The notes: generated from the letters alone by a model not told the origin. A stretch of DNA of 64,000 nt from Moraxella lacunata (GCF_900453205.1 NZ_UGQU01000002.1:124001-188000); one strand, 5' to 3'. Positions 44,664 to 54,192 are shown, counted from the stretch's first letter. Numbers and translations are program-made.

Positions 44664-45773
44664 TTATTTGGCGTGGTCTTTGATGACCGCCAGTACCAAT
44701 ACGATAAAACCATACAAGATGAGTAGTAGCACAAGCGACGTTCCCAACACATAGCCCACACGGGGGTATAAGGCATCTTCTGCCCGATGAGGGGAGGTGA
44801 TGACCACCAAGTTTTTCATCTTACGCATGACTTCTACCCGAGAACTCTCTAAGGACGTCAAGGCGATTTTATAAAGCTCACTGGCAAACTCCGCCTCTGC
44901 TTTTAGGGTTTCAAATTCCACCGTTTTGGCGTTAAGCTTGGCATCTCGTGGCGAGGTGAGTTTGGCTTGTTCATCTTTGATTTGCTTTTCTACCGAACGT
45001 ATCTGACTACGCAGGCTCACCACTTGCGGAGCTTCTGGATTAAGATAGCTGAGCAGTTGACGTTCTTCGGTACGCAGTGAGCTTAGCTGTCCTTGCAAGG
45101 TGCCGATGACTTGATTGACCATTTGGGCATTGATTTGCGGGTCAAAGATTTCATTTTGGTTTTGGTAGTCAATCACCGCCTTTTTGGCATCATTAAGCTT
45201 TTGCTCGGCATCAGCAGCTTGGGCGGCGACAAAGGCGAGCTGTTCATTTGCCACATCTTTTGAGATGTTATTGACAAATTTTTCAGATTCACGCAAGATG
45301 GCTTGGTTGAGCTTTAAGGCATATTCTGGCTCAAAGCCCTCTGTTGTTACCGTAAGTACATAACTTAGCTCGTCAAGCGACACCGACACACGTTTTTTAA
45401 AGTACTCTCTTAGCTCTTCTTGGGTAGCATCACTTGGGATTTCATTGATAAAGTCCGCCCCATTAACATGATACGCCTCACGAAACTTAAATTCTGCATC
45501 CAGCTTATCTATCATGTCATTAGACAGAATATATTTGGTCAAATATAGAGCATCTTCACGGTTGGTGTTATTAACCCCAAGCAGTGATGAGATGCCCGTG
45601 GCGGATACGCCCTGCTCGGAGACTTGCTTGATGACCACATCCGATGTACTGACGTAGCGTGGGTGAGCCAATACGAGTGTATAAGCACTGATGGCAATCC
45701 ACGGCAAAATCACCACCAAGATAAACAAGATGATGGCTGAGCGATTACGCTTATTTTTTAGCTTTGTGAACAT
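44664..45773 (-). CDS. kpsE: Capsule polysaccharide export inner-membrane protein KpsE/CtrB
   Basis: Polysaccharide co-polymerase-type protein bridging the ABC transporter to the outer-membrane channel. 369 residues from ATG 45773, which lies inside the end of kpsT (overlap about 23 bp). N-terminal helix (SAIILFILVVILPWIAISAYTLVL), long periplasmic coiled coil (about 150-310, VAAQAADAEQKLNDAKKAVIDY) and C-terminal helix (YPRVGYVLGTSLVLLLILYGFIVLVLAVIK), with a Pro-Arg-Val-containing run just before it. Confidence 0.92.
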   Translation of the reverse strand: MFTKLKNKRNRSAIILFILVVILPWIAISAYTLVLAHPRYVSTSDVVIKQVSEQGVSATGISSLLGVNNTNREDALYLTKYILSNDMIDKLDAEFKFREAYHVNGADFINEIPSDATQEELREYFKKRVSVSLDELSYVLTVTTEGFEPEYALKLNQAILRESEKFVNNISKDVANEQLAFVAAQAADAEQKLNDAKKAVIDYQNQNEIFDPQINAQMVNQVIGTLQGQLSSLRTEERQLLSYLNPEAPQVVSLRSQIRSVEKQIKDEQAKLTSPRDAKLNAKTVEFETLKAEAEFASELYKIALTSLESSRVEVMRKMKNLVVITSPHRAEDALYPRVGYVLGTSLVLLLILYGFIVLVLAVIKDHAK

Positions 45774-46422
45774 GTTCGTTATACACCTCAATGGCTTCTT
45801 TGGGGTCGTCAAAGACTTTGGCGGTCTGCTCCATCAGCACAATGCCAATATCACAATTTTTCTCGATGTCTTTTAGGTTATGCGACACCATCAAAAATCC
45901 TGCCTGCTTACGGCGGGCTTCCAATATCTCTTCGCTACGTTTACGAAACGCCGCATCACCGACCGCACCCACTTCATCTAACATATAATAATCAAAATCA
46001 AAGGCAAGCGACAGCCCAAAGGTCAGCCGTGAACGCATGCCCGATGAGTAGCTTTTGACTGGCATATCAAAGTATTTACCAATATCAGCAAACTCTTCAA
46101 CAAAGCGAATCTTCTCATCGATATAATCACCACTTGAATACAAACGGCACACAAAACGCACGTTTTGTCTGCCTGTCAGACTGCCCTGAAAGCCCCCTGC
46201 CACGCCCACCGGCCAGCTGATGGTACTATCAGTAACCACCTCGCCTTTATCGGGGGTGTCTAGCCCACAGATGATGCGTAGCAAGGTTGATTTACCCGCC
46301 CCGTTTCGCCCAAGCAGTCCTACCGACTGCTTATCGGCAATGGTCAAATTCAAATCCTTAAAAAGATAGTGTCGACCGTGTGGGGTCATAAAGGATTTGG
46401 TAATGTTTTTAATCTCAATCAT
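45751..46422 (-). CDS. kpsT: Capsule polysaccharide ABC transporter ATP-binding protein KpsT/CtrD
   Basis: ATPase of the capsule exporter. 223 residues. Walker A GRNGAGKST (38-46), Walker B DFDYYMLDEVGAVGD (about 145-158), signature SSGMRSRLTFGLSLA, H-loop MVSHNLKDIEK. It lies 9 bp after kpsM and overlaps kpsE. The 216-224-residue length is the norm for the family. Confidence 0.95.
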   Translation of the reverse strand: MIEIKNITKSFMTPHGRHYLFKDLNLTIADKQSVGLLGRNGAGKSTLLRIICGLDTPDKGEVVTDSTISWPVGVAGGFQGSLTGRQNVRFVCRLYSSGDYIDEKIRFVEEFADIGKYFDMPVKSYSSGMRSRLTFGLSLAFDFDYYMLDEVGAVGDAAFRKRSEEILEARRKQAGFLMVSHNLKDIEKNCDIGIVLMEQTAKVFDDPKEAIEVYNEHVHKAKK

Positions 46423-46431
46423 CTCTTATCA

Positions 46432-47244
46432 TCATTTGGCACGAATCAAATCACGCTCAAAGGCTTTATACAATAGCAGTCCCAAAAAATTCACACACAC
46501 CGTCCATTTGGCAAAATACCACATGTCCACATGATAAATCGGATATGTCGGCGACAGCGAGTGCCTTATCATCTCTAAGTTATGAATAAAGGGGTTGTAC
46601 ATCAGATAACTCAAATACGGCTCAGGTATCATATGCACCGAATAAATCACCCCAGAGGCAAAGTATAGCACCGTGAAAATAATGCTAATAATCTTACTTA
46701 GCTCACCCCCATAATGCCCCACAATCATGAGTATCATGGCAAGCCCAAAGGCAAAAAAGAACATCATCAGCCAACAAAACAGCACCATGTCCAAATGCTC
46801 GGTACTAAACCCAATGCCAAAAAAGGCAAGCCCACACAACAAGATGACAAAGGTCATAAAATAAATCACCAGCTCCAAAAACGAGCGAGCGATAATCACA
46901 TCAATATGCCGTACCGCCCGATACATGAGCAATCCAGCATTGGCAGAGACCGCTCCTAGTGAGCGAGTGGCGATTTTTTGCATCATAAAAAACGGCGTAA
47001 ACCCTGCCACCAAAAACAGCATATAATCCATGCCAGGCAAGGCACGTTTCATGATGGCTCCAAAGATAATCATCATAATCGCCATTTGCAAAATGACTTC
47101 TAAGGGAGCCCACAGATAACCCAAACGATAACTGCCAAAACGGGTCTGTAACTCACGCATGAACAGGGCATGAAACGCCGCACCCATGACGGCCAGTCCA
47201 CTGCGTTTTTTTATCGGTCGGTATGGGGGTAGCTCAATGGACAT
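46432..47244 (-). CDS. kpsM: Capsule polysaccharide ABC transporter permease KpsM/CtrC
   Basis: Permease of the capsule exporter. 270 residues, six helices (starting around MGAAFHALFMRELQTRFGSYRLGYLWAPLE, the conserved ABC-2 start). The start MSIELPPYRPIKKRSG at 47244 is taken as real; a longer frame from 47301 lacks a ribosome site, although the 47244 site is also weak (ACCTGTC). First gene of the cluster, reading away from tatC. The synthesis genes of the capsule are not adjacent. Confidence 0.93.
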   Translation of the reverse strand: MSIELPPYRPIKKRSGLAVMGAAFHALFMRELQTRFGSYRLGYLWAPLEVILQMAIMMIIFGAIMKRALPGMDYMLFLVAGFTPFFMMQKIATRSLGAVSANAGLLMYRAVRHIDVIIARSFLELVIYFMTFVILLCGLAFFGIGFSTEHLDMVLFCWLMMFFFAFGLAMILMIVGHYGGELSKIISIIFTVLYFASGVIYSVHMIPEPYLSYLMYNPFIHNLEMIRHSLSPTYPIYHVDMWYFAKWTVCVNFLGLLLYKAFERDLIRAK

Positions 47245-47291
47245 GACAGGTGCCAAATTAGACAAATTTAAAAGAGATAAAAATTTTTGGC

Positions 47292-47321
47292 ATTGTAGCA
47301 TAAACCATTAAAAATTACCAA
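47292..47321 (-). promoter_or_regulatory. Putative promoter of the kps operon
   Basis: Extended -10 TGCTACAAT (hexamer 47292-47297 on the minus strand) and a -35-like TTGGTA 18 nt upstream. About 50 nt before the kpsM ATG. Match to consensus only. Confidence 0.4.
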
Positions 47322-47437
47322 AAAACTGTTTGTTTTGCCAAATAGGTCAAAAATAATCACAAAAAAGACGTGATAAACACGCCTTTTATTCTTAATTTAG
47401 CTAAGATAAATAAGCTTGGGCAAATTACACTTTATCC

Positions 47438-48202
47438 CTACGCCCCATTATCAGCAATCTGTTTATCAGGCTTCACAATCATCCTTGCCACGACAAGCCC
47501 CAATTCAAACAAAATACACATGGGAATGGCAAGCATGAGCATACTTGCCCCATCAGGCGGTGTGATGATTGCCGAGACAAAAAAACAGCCCACGATGATG
47601 TATCGGCGTTTGTCGGCGAGCCATTCAGGCGTTACGATACGCATGAGCACCAGTAGCATGGTCGCCACAGGTATCTCAAACATGAGTCCAAACACCAAAA
47701 ACAGCTTGATGACAAAATCCAAATAACTCTCAATGTCGGTCATCGGCAGGACGTTGTCAGGGGCGAACAAGACGAGAAATTTTAGGGCAGGGACAAGCAC
47801 CACAAAATACGCAAACGCCATGCCCACATAAAATAGCACAATGGCGGATAGTAACAGTGGCACAACCGCCCGCTTTTCATGCTTATATAGAGCAGGCGAG
47901 ACAAAGCCCCAAATCTGGGCGATGATAAACGGCACACAGATGAACAACGCCACAAAAAATGCCAGTTTTATCGGAGCCAAAAAGCCAGAAGCCACTTGGG
48001 TTGCGATGATACTGGCGTTATGGGGTAGTAGGGCGACAAGCGGGCTTGAAATCAAGTCATACAAGGGGCGACTAAAATACATGAGCGGTAAAAACACGAC
48101 AAGCACCGCCACCGCCATGCGAATAAATCGGGTTCTTAGCTCAGCAAAATGTGCCATGAGTGGCATATCGCCGTCCGTGTTGTGTTTATCTAGCTCGCTC
48201 AC
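47438..48202 (-). CDS. tatC: Twin-arginine translocase subunit TatC
   Basis: Receptor of the Tat system, which exports folded proteins such as EfeB. 254 residues with six helices. Conserved N-terminal MAHFAELRTRFIRM and later TPEWLADKRRYIIVGCFFVSAIITPPD. Overlaps tatB by 4 bp (translational coupling). Confidence 0.95.
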   Translation of the reverse strand: MSELDKHNTDGDMPLMAHFAELRTRFIRMAVAVLVVFLPLMYFSRPLYDLISSPLVALLPHNASIIATQVASGFLAPIKLAFFVALFICVPFIIAQIWGFVSPALYKHEKRAVVPLLLSAIVLFYVGMAFAYFVVLVPALKFLVLFAPDNVLPMTDIESYLDFVIKLFLVFGLMFEIPVATMLLVLMRIVTPEWLADKRRYIIVGCFFVSAIITPPDGASMLMLAIPMCILFELGLVVARMIVKPDKQIADNGA

Positions 48203-48723
48203 ACGCCCCCCTGATATAAGAGTTTGTCGGCTTTATAATTGGGTAAAAATGGGGCGGGGGGCAGACGGCGTTTTTTGTCATAATCGCCCAATAAAAAAAA
48301 GCGATAAGTTAAAGGCAAGGTATCGTATTGGGGGGTATTTGCTTGGGGATTTGTGCTTTTTGTGTCGGTGTTTTGATTGGCTTGCTTGGTGTCTTGAATT
48401 TCTTGCCAATTATCCAAAATCGCACTTTGATTGGTGCGTGCCATTTGGTCGGTTTGGCGGATTTTGGCTTGCAGTTCCTGCATTTGGGCTTTCATCTTGG
48501 CTTCGGACGCACGAATCTCATCAATTTCCGCTTTTAGGGCGTTTTGTACTTCGGTGAGTTCAAGCTCGCTTACCAGCTCACTTTGTAGGCGTGCCGACAT
48601 ACGGCGAAAATTACCGTACCATTTGCCAAGCGTGCGTGCGGTGATGATGAGTTTTTCAGGACCCAAGATGATGAGTGCGATGACCCCAAACAGCCCAAGT
48701 TCAAACAGCCCAAGATTAAACAT
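48199..48723 (-). CDS. tatB: Twin-arginine translocase subunit TatB
   Basis: 174 residues: one N-terminal helix FNLGLFELGLFGVIALIILGPEKL, an amphipathic helix (TARTLGKWYGNFRRM) and a long polar tail with Gln/Asn-rich DTKQANQNTDTKSTNPQ. Length and the E-x-G-P-x-x-L hinge fit TatB. 6 bp after tatA. Confidence 0.92.
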   Translation of the reverse strand: MFNLGLFELGLFGVIALIILGPEKLIITARTLGKWYGNFRRMSARLQSELVSELELTEVQNALKAEIDEIRASEAKMKAQMQELQAKIRQTDQMARTNQSAILDNWQEIQDTKQANQNTDTKSTNPQANTPQYDTLPLTYRFFLLGDYDKKRRLPPAPFLPNYKADKLLYQGGV

Positions 48724-48729
48724 AGCCTA

Positions 48730-48951
48730 TCAGACCGTCTCGTCTTTTTTGACCTTAATCTCTTCTACTTTGGCGTTTTGGGTGTCATCGGCTTGGGTGA
48801 GTTTGGGCTTGTCGTCTTCTTTGACCGCATCTTTAAAGCCTTTGACAGCAGAGCCTAAGTCCTTGCCTGCATTTTTAAGTTTACTCGTGCCAAACACGAT
48901 GACCACCACCACCAATAAAATCAGCCAATGTGTGATAGAAAATCCGCCCAT
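48730..48951 (-). CDS. tatA: Twin-arginine translocase subunit TatA
   Basis: 73-residue pore component of the Tat system. N-terminal helix ([17 protein letters not shown]) followed by the conserved [23 protein letters not shown] amphipathic segment. Starts MGGFS, first of tatA-tatB-tatC, downstream of hisIE by 64 bp on the same strand. Confidence 0.94.
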   Translation of the reverse strand: MGGFSITHWLILLVVVVIVFGTSKLKNAGKDLGSAVKGFKDAVKEDDKPKLTQADDTQNAKVEEIKVKKDETV

Positions 48952-49015
48952 GATATTACCCTTTTAAATTTAAAAAAATTAGTCTAACATAAAATTTTGA
49001 CAAAATGATGAAATT

Positions 49016-49807
49016 TTACCCTTTTGTCGTGCGTGCATTTTTCTCATCAATGCCCGACAAACCAAATCGTCTTGCCAGCTCGGTCAAGACATCATCGCCC
49101 GACAGTCCCAACTGATGTAACGCCACAAGGCTATGAAACCACATATCCGCCACTTCATAGACCACGTCCGCTTTGGCGTGTTCGTCATTGTCGCCTGTGG
49201 CACGCACAAGCTGTAATTCTTTGGCGGAGATAATCGCTTCGGTCGTCTCTTCACCCACTTTTTCTAGGATTTTGTTGAGTCCTTTGTGGTATAGGCTTGA
49301 CACATAAGAGCTGTCTTTGTTGGCAGTTTTTCGCTCATCTAAAATACGGTCAAGCTCGCCAATCACTTTGCCATTATCTGGCTTAATCAGCGTATGCGGT
49401 GCGTGCGTGGTTGCCGTATCACCATAAATCTCACTCGGGTCTTTGATAACCTTATCCACCGCCACCCAGTCAAGGCTGTCTGTATCCAATTTTTCAAAAA
49501 AACAGCTCGTCCGCCCCGTGTGGCACGCAATCCCCCCAATCTGCGTGATGATAAGCACAATCACGTCCCTGTCGCAATCGGTGCGAATCTCATGGACGAT
49601 TTGGGTGTGTCCGCTCGTCTCGCCCTTATGCCACAGCTTGCCACGAGAGCGACTAAAATACACCGCCTGTCCCGTCTGTGCCGTCATCGCTAAGGCTTCA
49701 CGGTTTTGCCATGCCATCATCAGTATCCGCCCTGTATCACGGTCTTGGGCAATGGCAGGAATTAGTCCATCTGCGTTAAAATTTAGGGTATCAAGATAGC
49801 TCATCAT
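49016..49807 (-). CDS. hisIE: Bifunctional phosphoribosyl-AMP cyclohydrolase / phosphoribosyl-ATP pyrophosphatase
   Basis: Second and third steps of histidine synthesis in one polypeptide. 263 residues. HisI domain at 1-115: [33 protein letters not shown], and [13 protein letters not shown] (zinc Cys residues). HisE domain at ~145-240: [48 protein letters not shown]. The ATG has AGGAGACGATG before it. From memory, the fused form next to tatABC recurs in Acinetobacter/Moraxella. Confidence 0.92.
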   Translation of the reverse strand: MMSYLDTLNFNADGLIPAIAQDRDTGRILMMAWQNREALAMTAQTGQAVYFSRSRGKLWHKGETSGHTQIVHEIRTDCDRDVIVLIITQIGGIACHTGRTSCFFEKLDTDSLDWVAVDKVIKDPSEIYGDTATTHAPHTLIKPDNGKVIGELDRILDERKTANKDSSYVSSLYHKGLNKILEKVGEETTEAIISAKELQLVRATGDNDEHAKADVVYEVADMWFHSLVALHQLGLSGDDVLTELARRFGLSGIDEKNARTTKG

Positions 49808-49874
49808 CGTCTCCTTTTGGGGTATTTTATCATAAATTTATGGGTTTTTTACACAAAACATCATTAAGCTAAGA

Positions 49875-50690
49875 CTAAGGACCTGCAAAAAATACAAAAC
49901 GATTGTTTGGATTTTCATTCATGATATTGGTTGTTTTATCCATAAAGCGATGATAAAAACGAATGACAAAATAAACATGATGTTTGATAAAGTCATTTTG
50001 TTCTTGCTCGCTTAATGCTTTCCATGATAAATTTGGATAAAACTCTTTGATAAATAAATAATCAAAACCTATCTTCCTAAAATACGCCTTTAATTCATCT
50101 AATGTTGGATTGTCAAAATCATGCCATAATAAATACGCACCTTCTTTGATGTCTTTTAATACCTTATCCATGATTTCATAAGTATAATAATTAATATCAT
50201 GCCAATCAAACTCCGTCCTTTCTTCAAGTACCAATTCGCCATTTTCATCATGATAATAATCTTTGGGCTGGTCATGTGAACAAAAGTGATTTTGTAAAAA
50301 TTTAACCACAAAAGGAAAAGCAAAATCTTCATCTAAGGTAAAATCTACCATGGATTTATCATCAAAATACTCATCAGGATTTGTATCACGGCTACCCACA
50401 TTAAAAGTACCACCGCTACCAAAGCCTTCGATGATTTCTATGTCATAAGCATATTTTGCCAACTCTATCCACGCCCCATGAATCATCATGCCGAGAGAAT
50501 AATCAGGTAATTGCTCTTGTATGTCAAAAAGCAGATTTAAAAAATCATCAGAAAAAATATCATCAATATGGGTAATATTTTCTATTTTTTGGCAAAGCTG
50601 ATTTGATAAACCCAATGTTTGGGGCGTGGTTGGTTTATCATTGATGACAAATGCCAATGGTATGGTAGGATAAATGGTTAATTTTTTCAT
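49875..50690 (-). CDS. Hypothetical protein
   Basis: 271 residues if started at MKKLTIYPTIPLAF; an ATG 18 nt upstream (MFKHDN) is also possible and neither has a good ribosome site. Acidic, Tyr/Asp-rich, no signal peptide or membrane segment. Notable runs: EIIEGFGSGGTFNVGSRDTNP and KDYYHDENGELVLEERTEFDW. No family recognised. Lower GC than neighbours by eye, so possibly acquired. 44 bp beyond the DUF4105 gene stop. Confidence 0.55.
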   Translation of the reverse strand: MKKLTIYPTIPLAFVINDKPTTPQTLGLSNQLCQKIENITHIDDIFSDDFLNLLFDIQEQLPDYSLGMMIHGAWIELAKYAYDIEIIEGFGSGGTFNVGSRDTNPDEYFDDKSMVDFTLDEDFAFPFVVKFLQNHFCSHDQPKDYYHDENGELVLEERTEFDWHDINYYTYEIMDKVLKDIKEGAYLLWHDFDNPTLDELKAYFRKIGFDYLFIKEFYPNLSWKALSEQEQNDFIKHHVYFVIRFYHRFMDKTTNIMNENPNNRFVFFAGP

Positions 50691-50734
50691 GTTATCATGT
50701 TTAAACAAAAATTAAATGGATTAAAATAAAATTA

Positions 50735-51826
50735 TTACTTTGGCAAACCCTGCCTGATAAGTTTTGAAAACTCACGACTCTCCATGTCTGTTTTTTGCAA
50801 ATGCTCCACATAAGGATTGGCTTGTGCCATCTTCCGCCACTCGTCCACCGTGTAGCTTGTGTCAATCGCCCGCTCATCGTGCAGATATTCTGGCAACAGT
50901 CCTGCCAGTAACGCCCGATAATCCACAGGTATCCGCTCAATCTCCCCCATCATATCAAAAATCAAAGTCGTACAATTACTAATCAGCGTATTATACCAAC
51001 GGGCTTCATGGTTTAGGCTCTCGCCTTTTTGTAAATAAAGCAAAAACAGCTCACGCACGCTTTCTTTTGATAAATCAACAGGATAAATGTACACATCTTC
51101 GCCACGCACGTTGGTGCGAGAGTATATCAAATCCTTCTCATCACCCACCACAAGCCCAAGCTCAAATTGGCGAAAAAATCCCCCAATCGCCGAAAAGCTC
51201 TCATGCGACTCTTTACGAATTTCAATAGAGAAGCTCAATTTTTCGCCATTTTTAAAGCCAAAACTTGCCATCGTGTGTACGATTTTATCCAAGCCCCAAT
51301 CGGAGATGATAAGCTCAAAAGTTTCTAGCTCTTGCAGGTTATACTGGCGAGTTTCCCAGTTTACGTCATATTTGTCTTTATCGTACCAGCGAAAATTACG
51401 CACATTGTGCAGGGTAACGATATCGCCTTGTTTTTCGTATTGAATGATTTTGGCGACTTCATCATGCCAAATGCGGTCATTTTTTGCGTCCATGCCAAAA
51501 TACCACCCAAGCCCCACGCCAAAGCAGACAAGATACACCGCCAAATCCGTCCGCCGTCTAAAAATCGCCCGAGTGATAAAAAAGCCCGTTAAACTCATTG
51601 CCAAACATACCCAAAACACCATAAAAACTTGCGTACCCACATCGCCAAAGGGCTTATGCACCCATAGTGCCATCAGTAGCCAAAAACTGCTCGCCCCCAC
51701 AAACAGCGTAAAGGCAATGGATATGAGCCAAACAAAAGCACGGGTAACAAAAAAGCGGGCGATAAACCGCTGAACGGCAGGGGGTAGAGCCTTGATAAGG
51801 GCGTTTTTGGGAAGTTGGTCGGTCAT
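50735..51826 (-). CDS. DUF4105 membrane protein
   Basis: 363 residues with an N-terminal hydrophobic region of three helices (~31-56, 68-88, 95-113) and a periplasmic domain. DUF4105 (Lnb N-terminal domain) appears as IWHDEVAKIIQYEKQGDIVTLHNVRNFRWYDKD, ETFELIISDWGLDKIVHTMASFGFKNGEKLSFSIEIRKE and RWYNTLISNCTTLIFDM, with the conserved NCTT. Function in bacteria is unsettled; it has been linked to outer-membrane lipoprotein biology. Confidence 0.85.
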   Translation of the reverse strand: MTDQLPKNALIKALPPAVQRFIARFFVTRAFVWLISIAFTLFVGASSFWLLMALWVHKPFGDVGTQVFMVFWVCLAMSLTGFFITRAIFRRRTDLAVYLVCFGVGLGWYFGMDAKNDRIWHDEVAKIIQYEKQGDIVTLHNVRNFRWYDKDKYDVNWETRQYNLQELETFELIISDWGLDKIVHTMASFGFKNGEKLSFSIEIRKESHESFSAIGGFFRQFELGLVVGDEKDLIYSRTNVRGEDVYIYPVDLSKESVRELFLLYLQKGESLNHEARWYNTLISNCTTLIFDMMGEIERIPVDYRALLAGLLPEYLHDERAIDTSYTVDEWRKMAQANPYVEHLQKTDMESREFSKLIRQGLPK

Positions 51827-51886
51827 GATTTTGGCGGATAAAAGGGGGTATTATAAAGAACTTCAAGAATAATTGCACACAAAATC

Positions 51887-51915
51887 TTGCAATCCACCCA
51901 AAAACCCTTTATAAT
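51887..51915 (+). promoter_or_regulatory. Promoter of rpmI-rplT
   Basis: -35 TTGCAA at 51887-51892, a 17-nt spacer, -10 TATAAT at 51910-51915. About 90 nt of leader follow. Confidence 0.7.
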
Positions 51916-51933
51916 GTACGTCCCACCTTCCGC

Positions 51934-52004
51934 TATTTATTTTTAAATAAATTGGCAAAAAGGTTCATCGGTTGGTCTACCAACCTTTAATAAAGAGGCT
52001 ACTT
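51934..52004 (+). promoter_or_regulatory. rpmI-rplT leader, possible ribosomal-protein control region
   Basis: Contains an AT stem ATTTATTTTTAAATAAAT and a short strong hairpin GGTTGGTCTACCAACC (51970-51985). L20 in other bacteria represses its own message in this region; that this leader does so is an inference. Confidence 0.35.
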
Positions 52005-52202
52005 ATGAAAGTAAAACTAAAAACCAAACGTGGTGCGGCAAAGCGTTTCAAAAAAACCGCCAACGGCTTTAAACGCAAACAAGCGTTCAAACGCCACATT
52101 TTGACCAAAAAATCTCCTAAGCGTATCCGCCAATTGCGTGGTTGCGTCATGGTTCACGTCGCTGACGTTCCATCAATCCGCCGTATGTGCCCATACATTT
52201 AA
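52005..52202 (+). CDS. rpmI: 50S ribosomal protein L35
   Basis: 65-residue very basic protein [21 protein letters not shown]. The ATG at 52005 is preferred to one further upstream (51972) that lies in the leader. infC is not immediately upstream, as it is in E. coli. rplT follows after 16 bp with AGGAGAATATA. Confidence 0.95.
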   Translation: MKVKLKTKRGAAKRFKKTANGFKRKQAFKRHILTKKSPKRIRQLRGCVMVHVADVPSIRRMCPYI

Positions 52203-52218
52203 TATCTAGGAGAATATA

Positions 52219-52575
52219 ATGGCTCGTGTAAAACGTGGTGTACAGGCTAACCGCCGTCATAAAAAAGTCTTGGCTCGTGCAAAAGGTTACTATGGTGCAC
52301 GCTCTCGTGTGTATCGTGTTGCCGTGCAAGCGGTAATGAAGGCAGGTCAATATGCATATAGAGACCGCCGTAACAAAAAACGCTCTTTCCGCCGTCTGTG
52401 GATTGCTCGTATCAATGCAGGTGCTCGTCTAAATGGTCTGTCATACAGCCGTCTTATCAATGGTCTTAAAAAGGCAAGCATTGAGATTGACCGCCGTATC
52501 CTAGCAGACATCGCCATGCATGACGCAGTAGCGTTCACGGCAATCTGCGAAAAAGCAAAATCTGCCCTAGCCTAA
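52219..52575 (+). CDS. rplT: 50S ribosomal protein L20
   Basis: 118-residue protein [35 protein letters not shown], a primary 23S rRNA-binding protein; assembles 50S. Complete and typical in length. Confidence 0.97.
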   Translation: MARVKRGVQANRRHKKVLARAKGYYGARSRVYRVAVQAVMKAGQYAYRDRRNKKRSFRRLWIARINAGARLNGLSYSRLINGLKKASIEIDRRILADIAMHDAVAFTAICEKAKSALA

Positions 52576-52590
52576 GCTAACAGCTTGCTT

Positions 52591-52621
52591 AAAAACCCCA
52601 GAACTTTTGTTTTGGGGTTTT
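52591..52621 (+). terminator. Terminator of rpmI-rplT
   Basis: Stem AAAAACCCCA/TTTGGGGTTTT followed by GTTTTTAC, 16 nt after the rplT stop. Confidence 0.85.
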
Positions 52622-52746
52622 GTTTTTACTTATTGAATAAATTTACCAATCAGCCCAAATCCGCATCGATTTGGCATTTTTAAAACAATGGTTTTGTTGG
52701 GCGTGCTTTTCATGCCCTTTGGCGACATCAATCCCCAAAAGTATTA

Positions 52747-52775
52747 TTGTCTCGCACCACTCAAACGGTTATAAT
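52747..52775 (+). promoter_or_regulatory. Promoter of hemN
   Basis: -35 TTGTCT at 52747-52752, 17-nt spacer, -10 TATAAT at 52770-52775, 33 nt before the ATG. Confidence 0.6.
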
Positions 52776-52807
52776 AACATTCCAATACCCATTTATTGAC
52801 AACCGCC

Positions 52808-54184
52808 ATGCACCATTTTAGCCAAGTCAGCTTTGATGAAGCCTTGATTCAAAAATACAACCGTCAAGGCCCTCGTTACACGTCCTATCCGACCGCCTTA
52901 GAGTTCGCCCCCATTCTAGACGGTGTGGAGACGAGCATTTTACAGCAAAAAGACCCTGCCATCCCCCTATCGCTCTACATTCATATCCCTTTTTGCCGTC
53001 ATCTGTGCTACTACTGTGGCTGTAACAAAATCATCACCAAGAAAAACAGCGACTCGGGCGATTATTTGGATTATCTGTTTAGAGAAATTCGCCATAAAAA
53101 ATCCCTGCTAAACGGCAATGCAAAAGTCAAACAAGTCCACTTGGGGGGCGGTACACCAACCTTTTTAAGTGATGATGAGCTAACCATATTGTGGCGGTTT
53201 TTACAAGATGAATTTGACTTTGCTGATGATGGAGATTATTCGGTAGAGATTGACCCACGAGAGCTTAGACAGACGACTTTGGCGGTCTTACGCTCGCTGG
53301 GGGTCAATCGCTTATCATTTGGGGTGCAGGATTTGGACGAGACCGTACAGATAGCCGTGAACCGTGTACAGCCCCACAGCATGGTGCAGGCGGTCATGCG
53401 TGAAGCCAGAGAATTGGGCTTTGGCTCGATTAATATTGACCTGATTTATGGCTTGCCCCATCAGAGTGTGGCGAGCATGGCGGACACGGTCGCCAAAATC
53501 ATCGCCCTAGCCCCTGACCGCTTATCGGTGTTTAACTACGCCCATCTGCCCGAACGATTCACCGCCCAACGCCGTATCAAAGATGACGACCTGCCCAGTC
53601 CTGCCAACAAGCTCACCATGTTTGGCAACACCATCAAGGCACTCACGGACGCAGGTTATCAGTATATTGGCATTGACCATTTTGCTCGCCCTGATGATGA
53701 CATGGCAATCGCCCAACGCCAAGGCAAGCTCCATCGCAACTTTCAAGGCTATGCCATCTTAGGCGAGTGCGACCTGCTCTCATTTGGGGTGAGCAGTATC
53801 AGTCAGATTGGCGAGCATATCCTACAAAACCCCACTGATTTAAAAGAATATCAGGCACGCATTAATGACGGCACGCTCCCTGCCATCAAGCACATCAAAG
53901 CAGATGACAAAGACAAACTTCGCCGTTATGTCATCATGAACTTATTATGCCATGACCGCTTGGACTTTGCTGATATTGATGAGCGATTTGGCATTGACAG
54001 TCGCCGTTATTTTGAGCTGGAGCTGGCAAACCTACACCAAATGGCAGAAGACGGGCTTGTCTTTATCGATGAGGCGGGCGTACAAATCCTACCCAAAGGG
54101 CGGATACTGGGGCGTAACGTGGCAATGGTCTTTGATGAATACCTAACCCAAAAGCACAGCGGACGGTTTAGTAAGGTCATCTGA
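52808..54184 (+). CDS. hemN: Oxygen-independent coproporphyrinogen III oxidase
   Basis: Radical SAM enzyme converting coproporphyrinogen III to protoporphyrinogen IX without oxygen, for heme. 458 residues from ATG 52808; a TTG start at 52796 is less likely. [4Fe-4S] cluster motif CRHLCYYC (Cys63, 67, 70) with Cys72. Seen further: VHLGGGTPTFLSDDEL, SVEIDPREL, VNRLSFGVQDLDETVQ, NIDLIYGLPHQSV. Terminal HemN domain at ~370-450 (LRRYVIMNLLCHDRLDF). An R-G-P-R-Y-T-S-Y-P start near residue 20 marks true HemN rather than HemW. Confidence 0.94.
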   Translation: MHHFSQVSFDEALIQKYNRQGPRYTSYPTALEFAPILDGVETSILQQKDPAIPLSLYIHIPFCRHLCYYCGCNKIITKKNSDSGDYLDYLFREIRHKKSLLNGNAKVKQVHLGGGTPTFLSDDELTILWRFLQDEFDFADDGDYSVEIDPRELRQTTLAVLRSLGVNRLSFGVQDLDETVQIAVNRVQPHSMVQAVMREARELGFGSINIDLIYGLPHQSVASMADTVAKIIALAPDRLSVFNYAHLPERFTAQRRIKDDDLPSPANKLTMFGNTIKALTDAGYQYIGIDHFARPDDDMAIAQRQGKLHRNFQGYAILGECDLLSFGVSSISQIGEHILQNPTDLKEYQARINDGTLPAIKHIKADDKDKLRRYVIMNLLCHDRLDFADIDERFGIDSRRYFELELANLHQMAEDGLVFIDEAGVQILPKGRILGRNVAMVFDEYLTQKHSGRFSKVI

Positions 54185-54192
54185 CACCCAAT

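Noticed and set aside
52780-52800. Similarity of CAATACCCATTTATTGAC before hemN to the right end and target of MITE copy A
   Set aside because: Only about 15 bases match, there is no left end or hairpin interior, and ATTTATTG is an AT-rich word likely to recur by chance.
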